A DNA stretch of 5,459 nucleotides from JAVJPJ01 sp040217295 (GCA_964460185.1 CAYWTM010000165.1:1-5459), one strand, 5' to 3'; shown: positions 1-5,459, numbered from the stretch's first letter. Notes: generated by a model from the sequence alone, not told the origin. Numbers and translations are program-made.

Positions 1-244
1 GCGCGTCAACATCCCCTCCTACCGCGTGAAGGAAGGCGACGTGATCGAGGTGCGCCAGAAGTCCAAGCAGATCGCAGCCCTGCTGGAAGCGACGCAACTG
101 GCGGAACGCGACGTGCCCGATTACATCGAGGCGGACCACTCCAAGATGACCGCGACCTTCGTGCGCACCCCGGGTCTGGGCGATGTGCCATACCCGGTGA
201 TGATGGAACCGAACCTCGTCATCGAATATTACGCACAGAACTAA
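1..244 (+). CDS. rpsD: 30S ribosomal protein S4, C-terminal part (5' end outside window)
   Basis: Ribosomal protein S4 binds 16S rRNA early in assembly of the small subunit and helps form the mRNA entry region. The frame opens at base 2 and gives 80 residues ending in EYYAQN before a TAA stop at 242-244. Recognisable S4 segments are the end of the S4 RNA-binding fold (RVNIPSYRVKEGDVIEVR, visible residues 1-18), AERDVPDYIE (34-43), the SKMTATFVRTPGLGDVPYPV block (47-66) and the terminal NLVIEYY. A full S4 is about 206 residues, so roughly the first 125 are missing to the left. The sequence closely resembles Rhodobacterales S4. A strong terminator follows, so this is the end of its transcript. 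Nothing in it looks damaged. Confidence 0.97.
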   Translation, partial: RVNIPSYRVKEGDVIEVRQKSKQIAALLEATQLAERDVPDYIEADHSKMTATFVRTPGLGDVPYPVMMEPNLVIEYYAQN

Positions 245-269
245 GCCGGTCTTGCACCGACATCGTTTT

Positions 270-304
270 GGGGCCGCGCCTGTTCAGGCGTGGCCCTTTT
301 CGTT
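270..304 (+). terminator. Rho-independent terminator of rpsD
   Basis: A 10-base stem, GGGCCGCGCC at 271-280, pairs with GGCGTGGCCC at 287-296 with a single G-T wobble. The loop is TGTTCA (281-286), and TTTT follows at 297-300, then CGTTT. It lies 26 bases after the rpsD stop codon and reads rightward. The minus-strand reading of the same hairpin has no T-run after it, so it should not be a proper intrinsic terminator for the leftward methyltransferase gene. Confidence 0.9.
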
Positions 305-373
305 TGGTTGTCGGGTCGTATCAGTCTGCCGCGCCACGGTTTTCCTGCGCCCCTTGGGCCGCGGCGTTTCACG

Positions 374-1003
374 TCAGACAGCGCGCGCCAGGTATCCCCG
401 GCTGGTGCGCGAGGGTGGCCCGGCCGGAAAGGCGTGGGTCCGCTCCAGCGCCCAACCGGTTTCGGCCAGCAGGAGGGCAATCTCGTCTTTCTGAAACGTG
501 CGATGGCGCCATTGCAGCCAGATGATCGCGTTGCACCAATGGGGTTTCGACGCCACCAGCCACAGCGTTCCGCCGGGTCGCACCAGCCGCCGCATGTGGC
601 GCAAGGCATCCGCAGGATCGGGGCAATGTTCGATGACATGTGCCGCCAGCAGGTGGTCATGGGCCCGTGGCGGCGTGTAGGCTTCCAACGTTGTCACGGC
701 GCGCTCGGTCTGCACGTTCCGGCGGGAAAGTGCGGCAGCGGCCCTGTCCAGCATGCGCGCCGACGGGTCCAGCAGCGTCAGGCCGGCCGCTTGCCGCCCG
801 TGCATCGCAACCCACGCCTCGGCAAATGCCCCAGACCCGCTGCCGATATCCAGAACCCACCCGTCCGGGTTGATCCGCGCATCGGGCATGGACAGAAAGC
901 CCAGATAGGCATCGCAATAGCCCAGGGCGCGCATCTTGTCGCCCCAGCCACCGGCCGCCTGATCGTAGCGCTGAACAAGATCGTTGGATGCGGTTTCGGT
1001 CAT
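374..1003 (-). CDS. class I SAM-dependent methyltransferase, substrate unknown
   Basis: The 209-residue protein has the Rossmann-type methyltransferase fold. Motif I is VLDIGSGSG (residues 50-58), the glycine-rich loop that binds S-adenosylmethionine. An acidic residue ends strand 2 in LLDPS (77-81). The motif AAHVIEHCPDPADAL (120-134) is the usual HxxEH-type post-strand-4 segment of the UbiE/Methyltransf_11 group, and RPGGTLWLV (142-150) is the strand-5 region. It probably methylates a small molecule or lipid rather than nucleic acid, but the substrate cannot be read from the sequence. The ATG at 1003 is preferred because a purine-rich GGAAAG lies just upstream (1012-1007) and the family-like region begins there. 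The frame stays open to 1117, but those 38 extra codons look like non-coding sequence. It is transcribed alone, divergently from the 70-residue gene, and converges on rpsD. No signal peptide or membrane segment is seen, so the protein should be cytosolic. Confidence 0.9.
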   Translation of the reverse strand: MTETASNDLVQRYDQAAGGWGDKMRALGYCDAYLGFLSMPDARINPDGWVLDIGSGSGAFAEAWVAMHGRQAAGLTLLDPSARMLDRAAAALSRRNVQTERAVTTLEAYTPPRAHDHLLAAHVIEHCPDPADALRHMRRLVRPGGTLWLVASKPHWCNAIIWLQWRHRTFQKDEIALLLAETGWALERTHAFPAGPPSRTSRGYLARAV

Positions 1004-1054
1004 GATCTTTCCAAGGTTGGCGGGCGTTTGTGTGCAACCGGTCCGCACATGCCC

Positions 1055-1169
1055 TTTAAGACCTGTTTGCACCAAAAGCGCTTCACAATACACGGAGTAC
1101 CGCCGCCGCCCCAACATGATTTGGAACGTTTAAGGTAAATTAATCCACCGCTGAAGGACGTTTAAGACC
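1055..1169. repeat. three spaced copies of a TTTAAG-centred word in the divergent intergenic region
   Basis: TTTAAGACC occurs exactly at 1055-1063 and again at 1161-1169. A third relative, TTTAAGGTA, is at 1129-1137. The second and third positions in order share the longer word ACGTTTAAG (1126-1134 and 1158-1166), 32 bases apart, about three helical turns. TTAA at 1130-1133 and at 1140-1143 are separated by 6 bases, one short of the TTAA-N7-TTAA pattern known for the alphaproteobacterial regulator CtrA. The region is otherwise GC-rich, so AT-rich repeated words stand out. They could be operator sites for either divergent gene. Binding by any particular protein is a guess. Confidence 0.35.
1085..1114 (-). 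promoter_or_regulatory. possible sigma-70-type promoter for the methyltransferase gene
   Basis: Read on the minus strand, TTGGGG (1114-1109) is followed after 18 bases by TATTGT (1090-1085), about 80 bases upstream of the methyltransferase ATG. Both hexamers are partial matches to TTGACA and TATAAT. The position is sensible, but in GC-rich alphaproteobacterial DNA such matches are weak evidence. No equally good pair was found for the rightward gene. Confidence 0.25.
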
Positions 1170-1210
1170 GCCTTGGGCAATGTGAGGTCAACGAAGACAC
1201 ACAAACCCCC

Positions 1211-1216
1211 AGGAGA
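1211..1216 (+). promoter_or_regulatory. Shine-Dalgarno site deciding the start at 1224
   Basis: AGGAGA sits 7 bases upstream of the ATG at 1224. It is a near-perfect match to the anti-Shine-Dalgarno sequence at good spacing. It rules in favour of the 70-residue product over a longer in-frame start at 1173, which has no comparable site. Confidence 0.85.
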
Positions 1217-1223
1217 ATCCGCC

Positions 1224-1436
1224 ATGACCACCTTCACCACCAACACACGCACCGACCTCAACGCCCGCGGCCGCCAATTGGCCGAAACCCGCACCAGAGT
1301 CGAGCAGCAGGTTTGGCGGTTGATCCAACAGCTTCCGGCCCATTTCATTCGCAAGCCGGTCGACCCTGTCGCGGAACTCGAAAAAGCCCAGCGTCGCGAA
1401 GCGGCCCGCCGCGCCGCCGACAACCTGCTGCGCTAA
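1224..1436 (+). CDS. small basic protein of unknown function, 70 residues
   Basis: I do not recognise this protein. It is supported as a gene by a strong Shine-Dalgarno site (AGGAGA, 1211-1216), a promoter-sized upstream gap and a clean TAA stop. The sequence has a Thr/Asn-rich start (MTTFTTNTRTD), then a likely helix (about residues 13-36, QLAETRTRVEQQVWRLIQQL). A Pro/Phe/His break follows (PAHFIRKPVDP), then a second helix (about 48-69, AELEKAQRREAARRAADNLL). It has 14 Lys/Arg against 8 Asp/Glu, so it is basic, about +6. There is no signal peptide, membrane segment or cysteine. Two amphipathic helices around a proline hinge could mean a small nucleic-acid- or protein-binding factor, but that is speculation. 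Its stop overlaps that of the convergent regulator gene by four bases (1433-1436), so the two transcripts must overlap at their 3' ends unless termination occurs inside a coding region. Confidence 0.75.
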   Translation: MTTFTTNTRTDLNARGRQLAETRTRVEQQVWRLIQQLPAHFIRKPVDPVAELEKAQRREAARRAADNLLR

Positions 1437-2938
1437 TCGTCGAACCCGTGGGCGCGCAGGGCGGCGATGATGGCCTCGCGGTAACCTTGCTCATCATAGG
1501 GGCGATGTTTCAGAAAATAGCTTACCGAGAAATTCGGCGCCTTGGCCCGGTAGATTTCCGCGATCCGGGCGCTGTCGCCACGGCGGCCGACCTTCAGGTA
1601 GGCCGCCATCAGCGACATCTGCGTGGTGGCGAATTCCGGGTATTCCGTCAGCGCCTGTTCAAGGTAGACAACCGCCTCCTCGAACTGGCCCTGCTGCATC
1701 AGCGCATGGCCGATCCCGCATGTGAAAATGCCGATCTGGGGATGCAGCGGGCTGAGCCTTTTGGCCCGTTCCAACACCGTGATCGCCGCCTCGGGCTGGT
1801 TGCGGTAGTTGTGAACCCACCCAAGAAGCATGCCGATCTGAGCCGAATTCGGGTTGAGCGCCTCGGCCCGTTTCAGTGCCGTGAACCCGTCATCGTGCCG
1901 GTTGGCCACATAGGCCAGGTAGTGCCCGGCATAAGCCAGCGCCAATGGATTGTCGTGCGCCTCGGTCACCACCTCGTTTGCCAGCGGGATCGCGGCGCGC
2001 GCCTGTTCAAACGTCCACCAGCGGGCGGCCACGGCCCCGGTATGGGCCATGCAGACAAAGCCCTTGGCCTCGGTATAGCCCGGATCGATCTCTAGCGCCT
2101 GGCGCAATAGGGCAAGGCCGTCCTCCAGCCGGCTCAGTGAATCCTGCCGACTGACCAGGGGGGCCGCCCGCAGACACAGGTCATAGGCGGTCAGGCTGTC
2201 GGTCGGTTTGGCGTTGGCCCGCGCGGCCTCGGCCCAGATCAGCTTGGGCTCCAGCGCGCCGGCGACGCTTTCGGCGACCCGGTCTTGCAGGTCGAAGATC
2301 TCCGATGCGGTGCCGTCGAAACGCTCCTGCCAGATGGTGCGCCCGGTTTCGGCCTCAACCAGTTGGGTGAAAATGCGCAACTGGTCACCGGCTTGCTGGA
2401 TCGACCCCTCCACGATGTAGCGCACGCCAAGTTCTGCACCCACGCGGGCAAGATCCACCGCGCGACCCTTGTAGGTAAAACTCGAAGTCGACGAGATCAC
2501 GAAGAACGCGGAAACGCGCGACAGGGCGGCATTGATTTCCGTGACGATCCCATCGACGAGATATTCCCGCTCCGCGCTGCCGGTCAGGTTGGTGAAGGGC
2601 AGCACGACAAGGGACGGTTTGTCCGGCAGCGCCGGACCCATGGCCACCGGCGAGGCCTCGACCCCGACCGACAGCTTGTAGCCGACGCCGGGCACGGTCG
2701 CGATTGCGCGTGCACCCAGCGCCTTGCGCAGGGCCGAAATCTGAACGGTCAGGTTGCCGTCTTCGACGGTCAGCCCGCCCCAGACATGTTCCAGCAGTTC
2801 TTGCTTGGATACGACCCGGTCGGAATGTGCGTCGAGAAAAGACAACACGTCAAAGGCCCGCGCGCCCAGCGTCACGCGCGCGCCGTCGATCAGGACTTCG
2901 CGGGTGTCAGGGCGGATGGTGAAATCGGCCGTATCCAT
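1433..2938 (-). CDS. winged-helix / TolB-like / TPR regulator, third gene of the tandem set
   Basis: This 501-residue protein is probably a one-component DNA-binding regulator. Residues 4-91 form an OmpR/PhoB-type winged helix: LGARAFDVL (24-32), SKQELLEHVWGG (44-55), recognition helix about 62-74 (NLTVQISALRKAL) and the wing ending GVGYKLSV (84-91). Residues about 107-232 are a TolB-N/FlgO-like domain of the COG5616 type: LVVLPFTNLTG, YLVDGIVTEI, GVRYIVEGSIQQAG, EIFDLQD. From about 270 to 470 there are tetratricopeptide repeats such as AITVLERAKRLSPLHP (385-400) and AVVYLEQALTEYPEF (422-436). There is no receiver domain, signal peptide or hydrophobic membrane span, so it should be cytosolic, unlike ToxR/CadC. 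The start at 2938 has Shine-Dalgarno GGAGGG 6 bases upstream and lies 2 bases after the preceding stop. A longer frame to 3109 overlaps the neighbour and does not resemble the family. Target genes and signal are unknown. Confidence 0.9.
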   Translation of the reverse strand: MDTADFTIRPDTREVLIDGARVTLGARAFDVLSFLDAHSDRVVSKQELLEHVWGGLTVEDGNLTVQISALRKALGARAIATVPGVGYKLSVGVEASPVAMGPALPDKPSLVVLPFTNLTGSAEREYLVDGIVTEINAALSRVSAFFVISSTSSFTYKGRAVDLARVGAELGVRYIVEGSIQQAGDQLRIFTQLVEAETGRTIWQERFDGTASEIFDLQDRVAESVAGALEPKLIWAEAARANAKPTDSLTAYDLCLRAAPLVSRQDSLSRLEDGLALLRQALEIDPGYTEAKGFVCMAHTGAVAARWWTFEQARAAIPLANEVVTEAHDNPLALAYAGHYLAYVANRHDDGFTALKRAEALNPNSAQIGMLLGWVHNYRNQPEAAITVLERAKRLSPLHPQIGIFTCGIGHALMQQGQFEEAVVYLEQALTEYPEFATTQMSLMAAYLKVGRRGDSARIAEIYRAKAPNFSVSYFLKHRPYDEQGYREAIIAALRAHGFDD

Positions 2939-2940
2939 TC

Positions 2941-4440
2941 TCAGCCCTCCGGCAGGCCGCAGCCGCGCATGGTGTCGATGAACAATTGGCGGTGGGGCGG
3001 GTATTTGAACGGTGTCGTTCGCAGTGTTTCGCGCAAGGTCCATTCCGGCCATTGTTCCAGCAATACATGGGCGAGGCGGGTCGCATCCTCGACGCGGCCC
3101 GCGGCCCAATATGCCATCACCAGCGAAAAGGTCGTGGATCCATAGGTCGGTGCCTCATGATGCGAGAGTTCCAGCATCGCAACCGCTTCGTCCAGCCGCC
3201 CCAACCCAAGATAGATCGGCCCGAGCGCGCTGCGCACAAACCCCGCATTCGGATCCAGCGGGTTGAGCCGCAAGGCACGCTGGACGTCCGCGAGCGCCGT
3301 GTCGAACGCGCCGACATAGGCATGCAACCAGCCGGATGAACACAACACGGTCACGGAATTGGGGTTCATCGCCTTGGCCCGGCGCAAGGCCACCAAGCCC
3401 TCTTCGGCGGCATTGTCGAGATATGCCAGCGTGTGGCCCAGATATGCCAGCGTCAAGGAATCCTTGGGCCCGGTTTCCAGGAGGTTTCTTGCCTCCGGCA
3501 CGCAGACGCGTGCGTCATCCCACGAAATGTATCGCCCACCCGCGGCACAGACAAATGCCCAACACCGCAGGGCGCGCGCGTAGATATAGTCAGGGTCCAG
3601 AACGATGGCCTGATCCAGCAGGGCGATGGCGCGGCGGAAATCCTTTGGCCCCGCGGTGCCAAGGATCAACGGTTCCGCCTGCAGGCACAGGTCATAGGCC
3701 CGCAGATCCTGTTGTGGCTTTTCGCGGCTGCGCAAGGCTTCGGCGCCGCGCAGCGTGGGCTCGATCGCAGCGGCGACATGTTCGGTCAGGGTATCTTGAA
3801 GTTCGAAGATTTCGCTGGTCGTTCCGGTGAACCTCTCTGACCAGATCGCGCGCCCCGTGGCGGCCTCGACCAGTTGCGGGGTGATGCGCAGGGTGTCACC
3901 CGCTTGCTGGATCGATCCCTCCAGCACGTAGCGCACACCCAACTCGCCCCCCACATCCGCAAGATCCACGGCGCGGTTCTTGTAGCGAAAGCTGGAGGTG
4001 GCGGCGATCACGAACAGGCCCGAGATCCGGGTCAGCGCCGCAATCAGTTCGGTGACGATACCGTCCACGAGGTAGTCCTGATCCGGCTTTCCGGTTAGAT
4101 TGGCAAAAGGCAAGACCGCAAGCGATGGGATGTCGGGCAGGGCGGGGCCATTTGGCGCCCTTGGTGCTGCACTGACAGACAGCTTGTAGCCAACGCCCGG
4201 AACTGTCGCGATAGCGCGCGCGCCCAGCACCTTGCGCAGGGCGCTGATCTGCACCGTCAGGTTGCCTTCCTCGACCGACAGGCCGCCCCAGACCTGTTCC
4301 AGCAGCTCTTGCTTGGTGACCACCCGGTCGCGGTTGGCCTCGAGATGGGCCAGGACGTCGAACGCTCGCGCACCCAGCGTGACCGCTGTGCCGTCGACCA
4401 GCACATCGCGGGTTGCGGGGCGAAGCTCAAATGCGCTCAT
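2941..4440 (-). CDS. winged-helix / TolB-like / TPR regulator, middle gene of the tandem set
   Basis: The 499-residue protein is a full-length paralogue of the gene downstream. Residues 3-89 form an OmpR/PhoB-type winged helix with VTKQELLEQVWGGLSVEEGN (41-60), recognition helix about 60-72 (NLTVQISALRKVL) and GVGYKLSV. The linker at about 90-103 is rich in Pro and Ala. Residues about 104-230 are TolB-N/FlgO-like: LAVLPFANLTG, YLVDGIVTEL, GELGVRYVLEGSIQQAGDTL (165-184), EIFELQD. TPR-type helices fill about 265-465, for example AIALLDQAIVLDPDY (271-285) and GRLDEAVAMLEL. The end, TTPFKYPPHRQLF...GLPEG, resembles the tail of many TolB-TPR proteins, including TPR-bearing adenylate cyclases. It has six cysteines, four of them between residues 252 and 313. 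Its ATG overlaps the stop of the upstream paralogue in ATGA (4440-4437). The Shine-Dalgarno is only GGGG-like, so coupling to the upstream gene probably matters. Cytosolic; signal and targets unknown. Confidence 0.9.
   Translation of the reverse strand: MSAFELRPATRDVLVDGTAVTLGARAFDVLAHLEANRDRVVTKQELLEQVWGGLSVEEGNLTVQISALRKVLGARAIATVPGVGYKLSVSAAPRAPNGPALPDIPSLAVLPFANLTGKPDQDYLVDGIVTELIAALTRISGLFVIAATSSFRYKNRAVDLADVGGELGVRYVLEGSIQQAGDTLRITPQLVEAATGRAIWSERFTGTTSEIFELQDTLTEHVAAAIEPTLRGAEALRSREKPQQDLRAYDLCLQAEPLILGTAGPKDFRRAIALLDQAIVLDPDYIYARALRCWAFVCAAGGRYISWDDARVCVPEARNLLETGPKDSLTLAYLGHTLAYLDNAAEEGLVALRRAKAMNPNSVTVLCSSGWLHAYVGAFDTALADVQRALRLNPLDPNAGFVRSALGPIYLGLGRLDEAVAMLELSHHEAPTYGSTTFSLVMAYWAAGRVEDATRLAHVLLEQWPEWTLRETLRTTPFKYPPHRQLFIDTMRGCGLPEG
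2945..2950 (-). promoter_or_regulatory. Shine-Dalgarno site inside the preceding coding region
   Basis: On the minus strand GGAGGG is followed by CTGAGA and then ATG at 2938. It lies within the last codons of the upstream regulator gene, so ribosomes finishing that gene stop next to it. This arrangement favours translational coupling and fixes the downstream start. Confidence 0.85.
3419..3453. repeat. 14-base direct repeat, 21-base period, within the middle regulator gene
   Basis: AGATATGCCAGCGT occurs at 3419-3432 and 3440-3453. It encodes the pentapeptide TLAYL twice, seven residues apart (residues 330-334 and 337-341). The downstream paralogue has LALAYAGHYLAYV at the equivalent place, so the protein pattern is probably TPR helix periodicity. 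The exact DNA identity may reflect codon choice or local conversion. Confidence 0.6.
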
Positions 4441-5459
4441 GGTGGCAACCCCAGCCCTTGCGAATGGGCAAAGATGAACGCGCGTTGCGCGGGGGTCTGG
4501 TAGGGTTGCGTTTCAAGATTGCCCGAGATCGTGTAGTCCGGCACCATCTGCATCACCTTTTTCGCCAGGGTCCTGGCCTCGTCCATGCGACCCAGCACGT
4601 GATAGGCGTTCATCAGCGGAAACAGCGCGCTGGCGAATTCCGGCGTGTCCGCATAGCCCAGTTCCAGCGAGCGCACCGCCTCATCGGTTCGGCCCGACAA
4701 CATCAGGCAGATGCCCATCCCGCTACGGCAATAGCCTGTGCTGTGACCAAGCGGGTCGAACCGAATGGTCCGTTCAAAACAGTCGATGGCCTCCTCGTAG
4801 GCCTCGACGTAGCTCAACACCCACCCCGCGCATTGCAGAACCAGCCCGGAATTGGGCGCCATGGCCTTGGCCTGCCGCACGGCAAGGGCGACCGGGTGTT
4901 TGTCCTTGATGAAATACGAATAGGCGATCGCCGCAAAGGACAGGGCGATGGGGTCGCCGCGATGGTCCGCCAACAGGGCCTTTGCCTCGGCCTCGATCCG
5001 GCGCATCTCGTCCATGGTGATATAGCGCCCGCCGCGCGCCATCAGGTAGGCGCGGCATTTCCACGCCCTGGCCATGGTATAGTTCGGGTCCAGCGCCACT
5101 GCCTGATCCAAGAGCGCTATCGCCTGCCGGAAATTGTCGATCTTGGGCATCCGTAGGATATGCGTCATCGCCCGCAGGCAAAGGTCATAGGCGGCCATGT
5201 TGTCGGTCGGGGTGTCTTGCGACCGGCGGGCCTCGGCAAAGATCAGGGTCGGCTCCAGGGCGCCGGTCACCTCTTCGGTGATGCGGTCCTGAAGCTCGAA
5301 GATTTCGGCGACGGGCCCTGAGAACTTCTGGTTCCAGATCGTATGGCTGGTTTCGGCCTCGACCAGTTGCACGCTGATCCGCAGCGTTTCGCCAGCCCGC
5401 TGGATCGAGCCTTCGAGCACGTAGCGCACGTTCAGGGCCGACGCGATTTCGGGGATCGG
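4437..5459 (-). CDS. TolB-like / TPR regulator, first visible gene of the tandem set (N-terminus beyond the right edge)
   Basis: The last 340 residues are visible; the frame is open to base 5459. The visible part begins PIPEIASALNVRYVLEGSIQ, which aligns with about residue 158 of the middle paralogue, so some 160 N-terminal residues are missing if the architecture is the same. Visible residues 1-75 are the second half of the TolB-N/FlgO-like domain (VRYVLEGSIQRAGETLRI, IFELQD). AAYDLCLRA (89-97) marks the junction, and about 107-310 are TPR-type helices (AIALLDQAVALDPNY, GRTDEAVRSLELGY). The tail QPYQTPAQRAFIF...GLGLPP matches the family. Hand alignment with the middle protein gives 75/192 identities in the TPR part. 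The missing N-terminus is probably a winged helix like its neighbours, but a class III cyclase domain also occurs with this C-terminal arrangement. A GTG at 5429 is not a true start: it is inside the TolB-like domain. Its stop overlaps the next ATG by four bases. Confidence 0.85.
   Translation of the reverse strand, partial: PIPEIASALNVRYVLEGSIQRAGETLRISVQLVEAETSHTIWNQKFSGPVAEIFELQDRITEEVTGALEPTLIFAEARRSQDTPTDNMAAYDLCLRAMTHILRMPKIDNFRQAIALLDQAVALDPNYTMARAWKCRAYLMARGGRYITMDEMRRIEAEAKALLADHRGDPIALSFAAIAYSYFIKDKHPVALAVRQAKAMAPNSGLVLQCAGWVLSYVEAYEEAIDCFERTIRFDPLGHSTGYCRSGMGICLMLSGRTDEAVRSLELGYADTPEFASALFPLMNAYHVLGRMDEARTLAKKVMQMVPDYTISGNLETQPYQTPAQRAFIFAHSQGLGLPP

Noticed and set aside
271..296. 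The rpsD terminator hairpin acting also for the leftward methyltransferase
   Set aside because: On the minus strand the hairpin is followed by AAAACG, not a T-run, so it is not an intrinsic terminator in that direction.
1004..1117. Longer start for the methyltransferase at 1117
   Set aside because: The extra 38 residues do not resemble the family and contain the candidate promoter and one TTTAAG copy; the ATG at 1003 has a purine-rich site upstream.
290..1138. Long plus-strand open frame of 282 codons opposite the methyltransferase
   Set aside because: The opposite strand encodes a clear methyltransferase with SAM motifs. This frame has low-complexity Arg/Pro/Gly-rich composition, no family likeness and no Shine-Dalgarno; it is a GC-rich shadow.
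1123..1162. EcfG-type stress promoter (GGAAC at 1123-1127 with CGTT at 1159-1162)
   Set aside because: The spacing is 31 bases, whereas such promoters have about 18-19 bases between the elements.
1360..1432. Terminator for the regulator operon inside the 70-residue gene (a T-run on the minus strand near 1379-1384)
   Set aside because: The sequence before the T-run gives only short, bulged pairings, with no stable stem.
2939..3109. Longer start for the last regulator at 3109
   Set aside because: It would overlap the middle gene by about 170 bases and the extension is Arg/Pro-rich junk. The ATG at 2938 has GGAGGG at 6 bases and matches the paralogue's N-terminus.
2285..3145. Long plus-strand open frame of 286 codons crossing the junction of two regulator genes
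   Set aside because: It is antisense to two well-supported paralogues, spans their boundary and resembles nothing; it is a shadow frame.
4413..5156. Plus-strand open frame of 247 codons opposite the first regulator
   Set aside because: It is His/Arg/Gln-rich, antisense to a recognisable TolB-TPR protein and has no start signals.
5427..5429. GTG at 5429 as the start of the first regulator
   Set aside because: It is the valine of VRYVLEGS inside the TolB-like domain, and the frame continues upstream with matching sequence to the window edge.

Overview
The window is GC-rich DNA from an alphaproteobacterium. It most likely belongs to the Rhodobacterales (Roseobacter/Paracoccus-like), judging from the near-diagnostic C-terminus of ribosomal protein S4 at the left edge and the kind of regulator proteins on the right. 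No RNA gene, mobile element, integrase or CRISPR array is visible. This looks like stable chromosome with one lineage-specific cluster of regulators.

Left part (1-1003): the last 80 codons of rpsD (+) end at 244. A strong Rho-independent terminator (about 270-304) follows. Facing it on the minus strand is a 209-residue class I SAM-dependent methyltransferase of unknown substrate (374-1003). Middle (1004-1223): a 220-base divergent intergenic region. It holds a possible minus-strand promoter for the methyltransferase, an excellent Shine-Dalgarno site for the rightward gene, and three copies of a TTTAAG-centred word plus a TTAA-N6-TTAA element that suggest regulation. A 70-residue basic protein of unknown function (1224-1436, +) follows.

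Right part (1433-5459): three consecutive minus-strand genes, transcribed right to left, encode paralogous one-component regulator-like proteins. The two complete ones have an OmpR/PhoB-type winged helix, then a TolB-N/FlgO-like domain (COG5616 type), then tetratricopeptide repeats. The third runs off the right edge and shows only the end of the TolB-like domain and the TPR part. The genes are tightly packed: ATGA overlap at 4437-4440, and a 2-base gap at 2939-2940 with the Shine-Dalgarno of the last gene inside the previous coding region. They are probably one translationally coupled operon whose promoter is beyond the right edge. Hand counts between the two complete paralogues give 69/88 identities in the winged helix (78%), 89/128 in the TolB-like domain (70%) and 69/192 in the TPR part (36%), with identical recognition-helix residues. 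The simplest reading is a set of regulators that read the same or overlapping DNA sites but have different interaction or sensing domains. The last gene converges on the 70-residue gene and the two stop codons overlap, so there is no room for a terminator between them.
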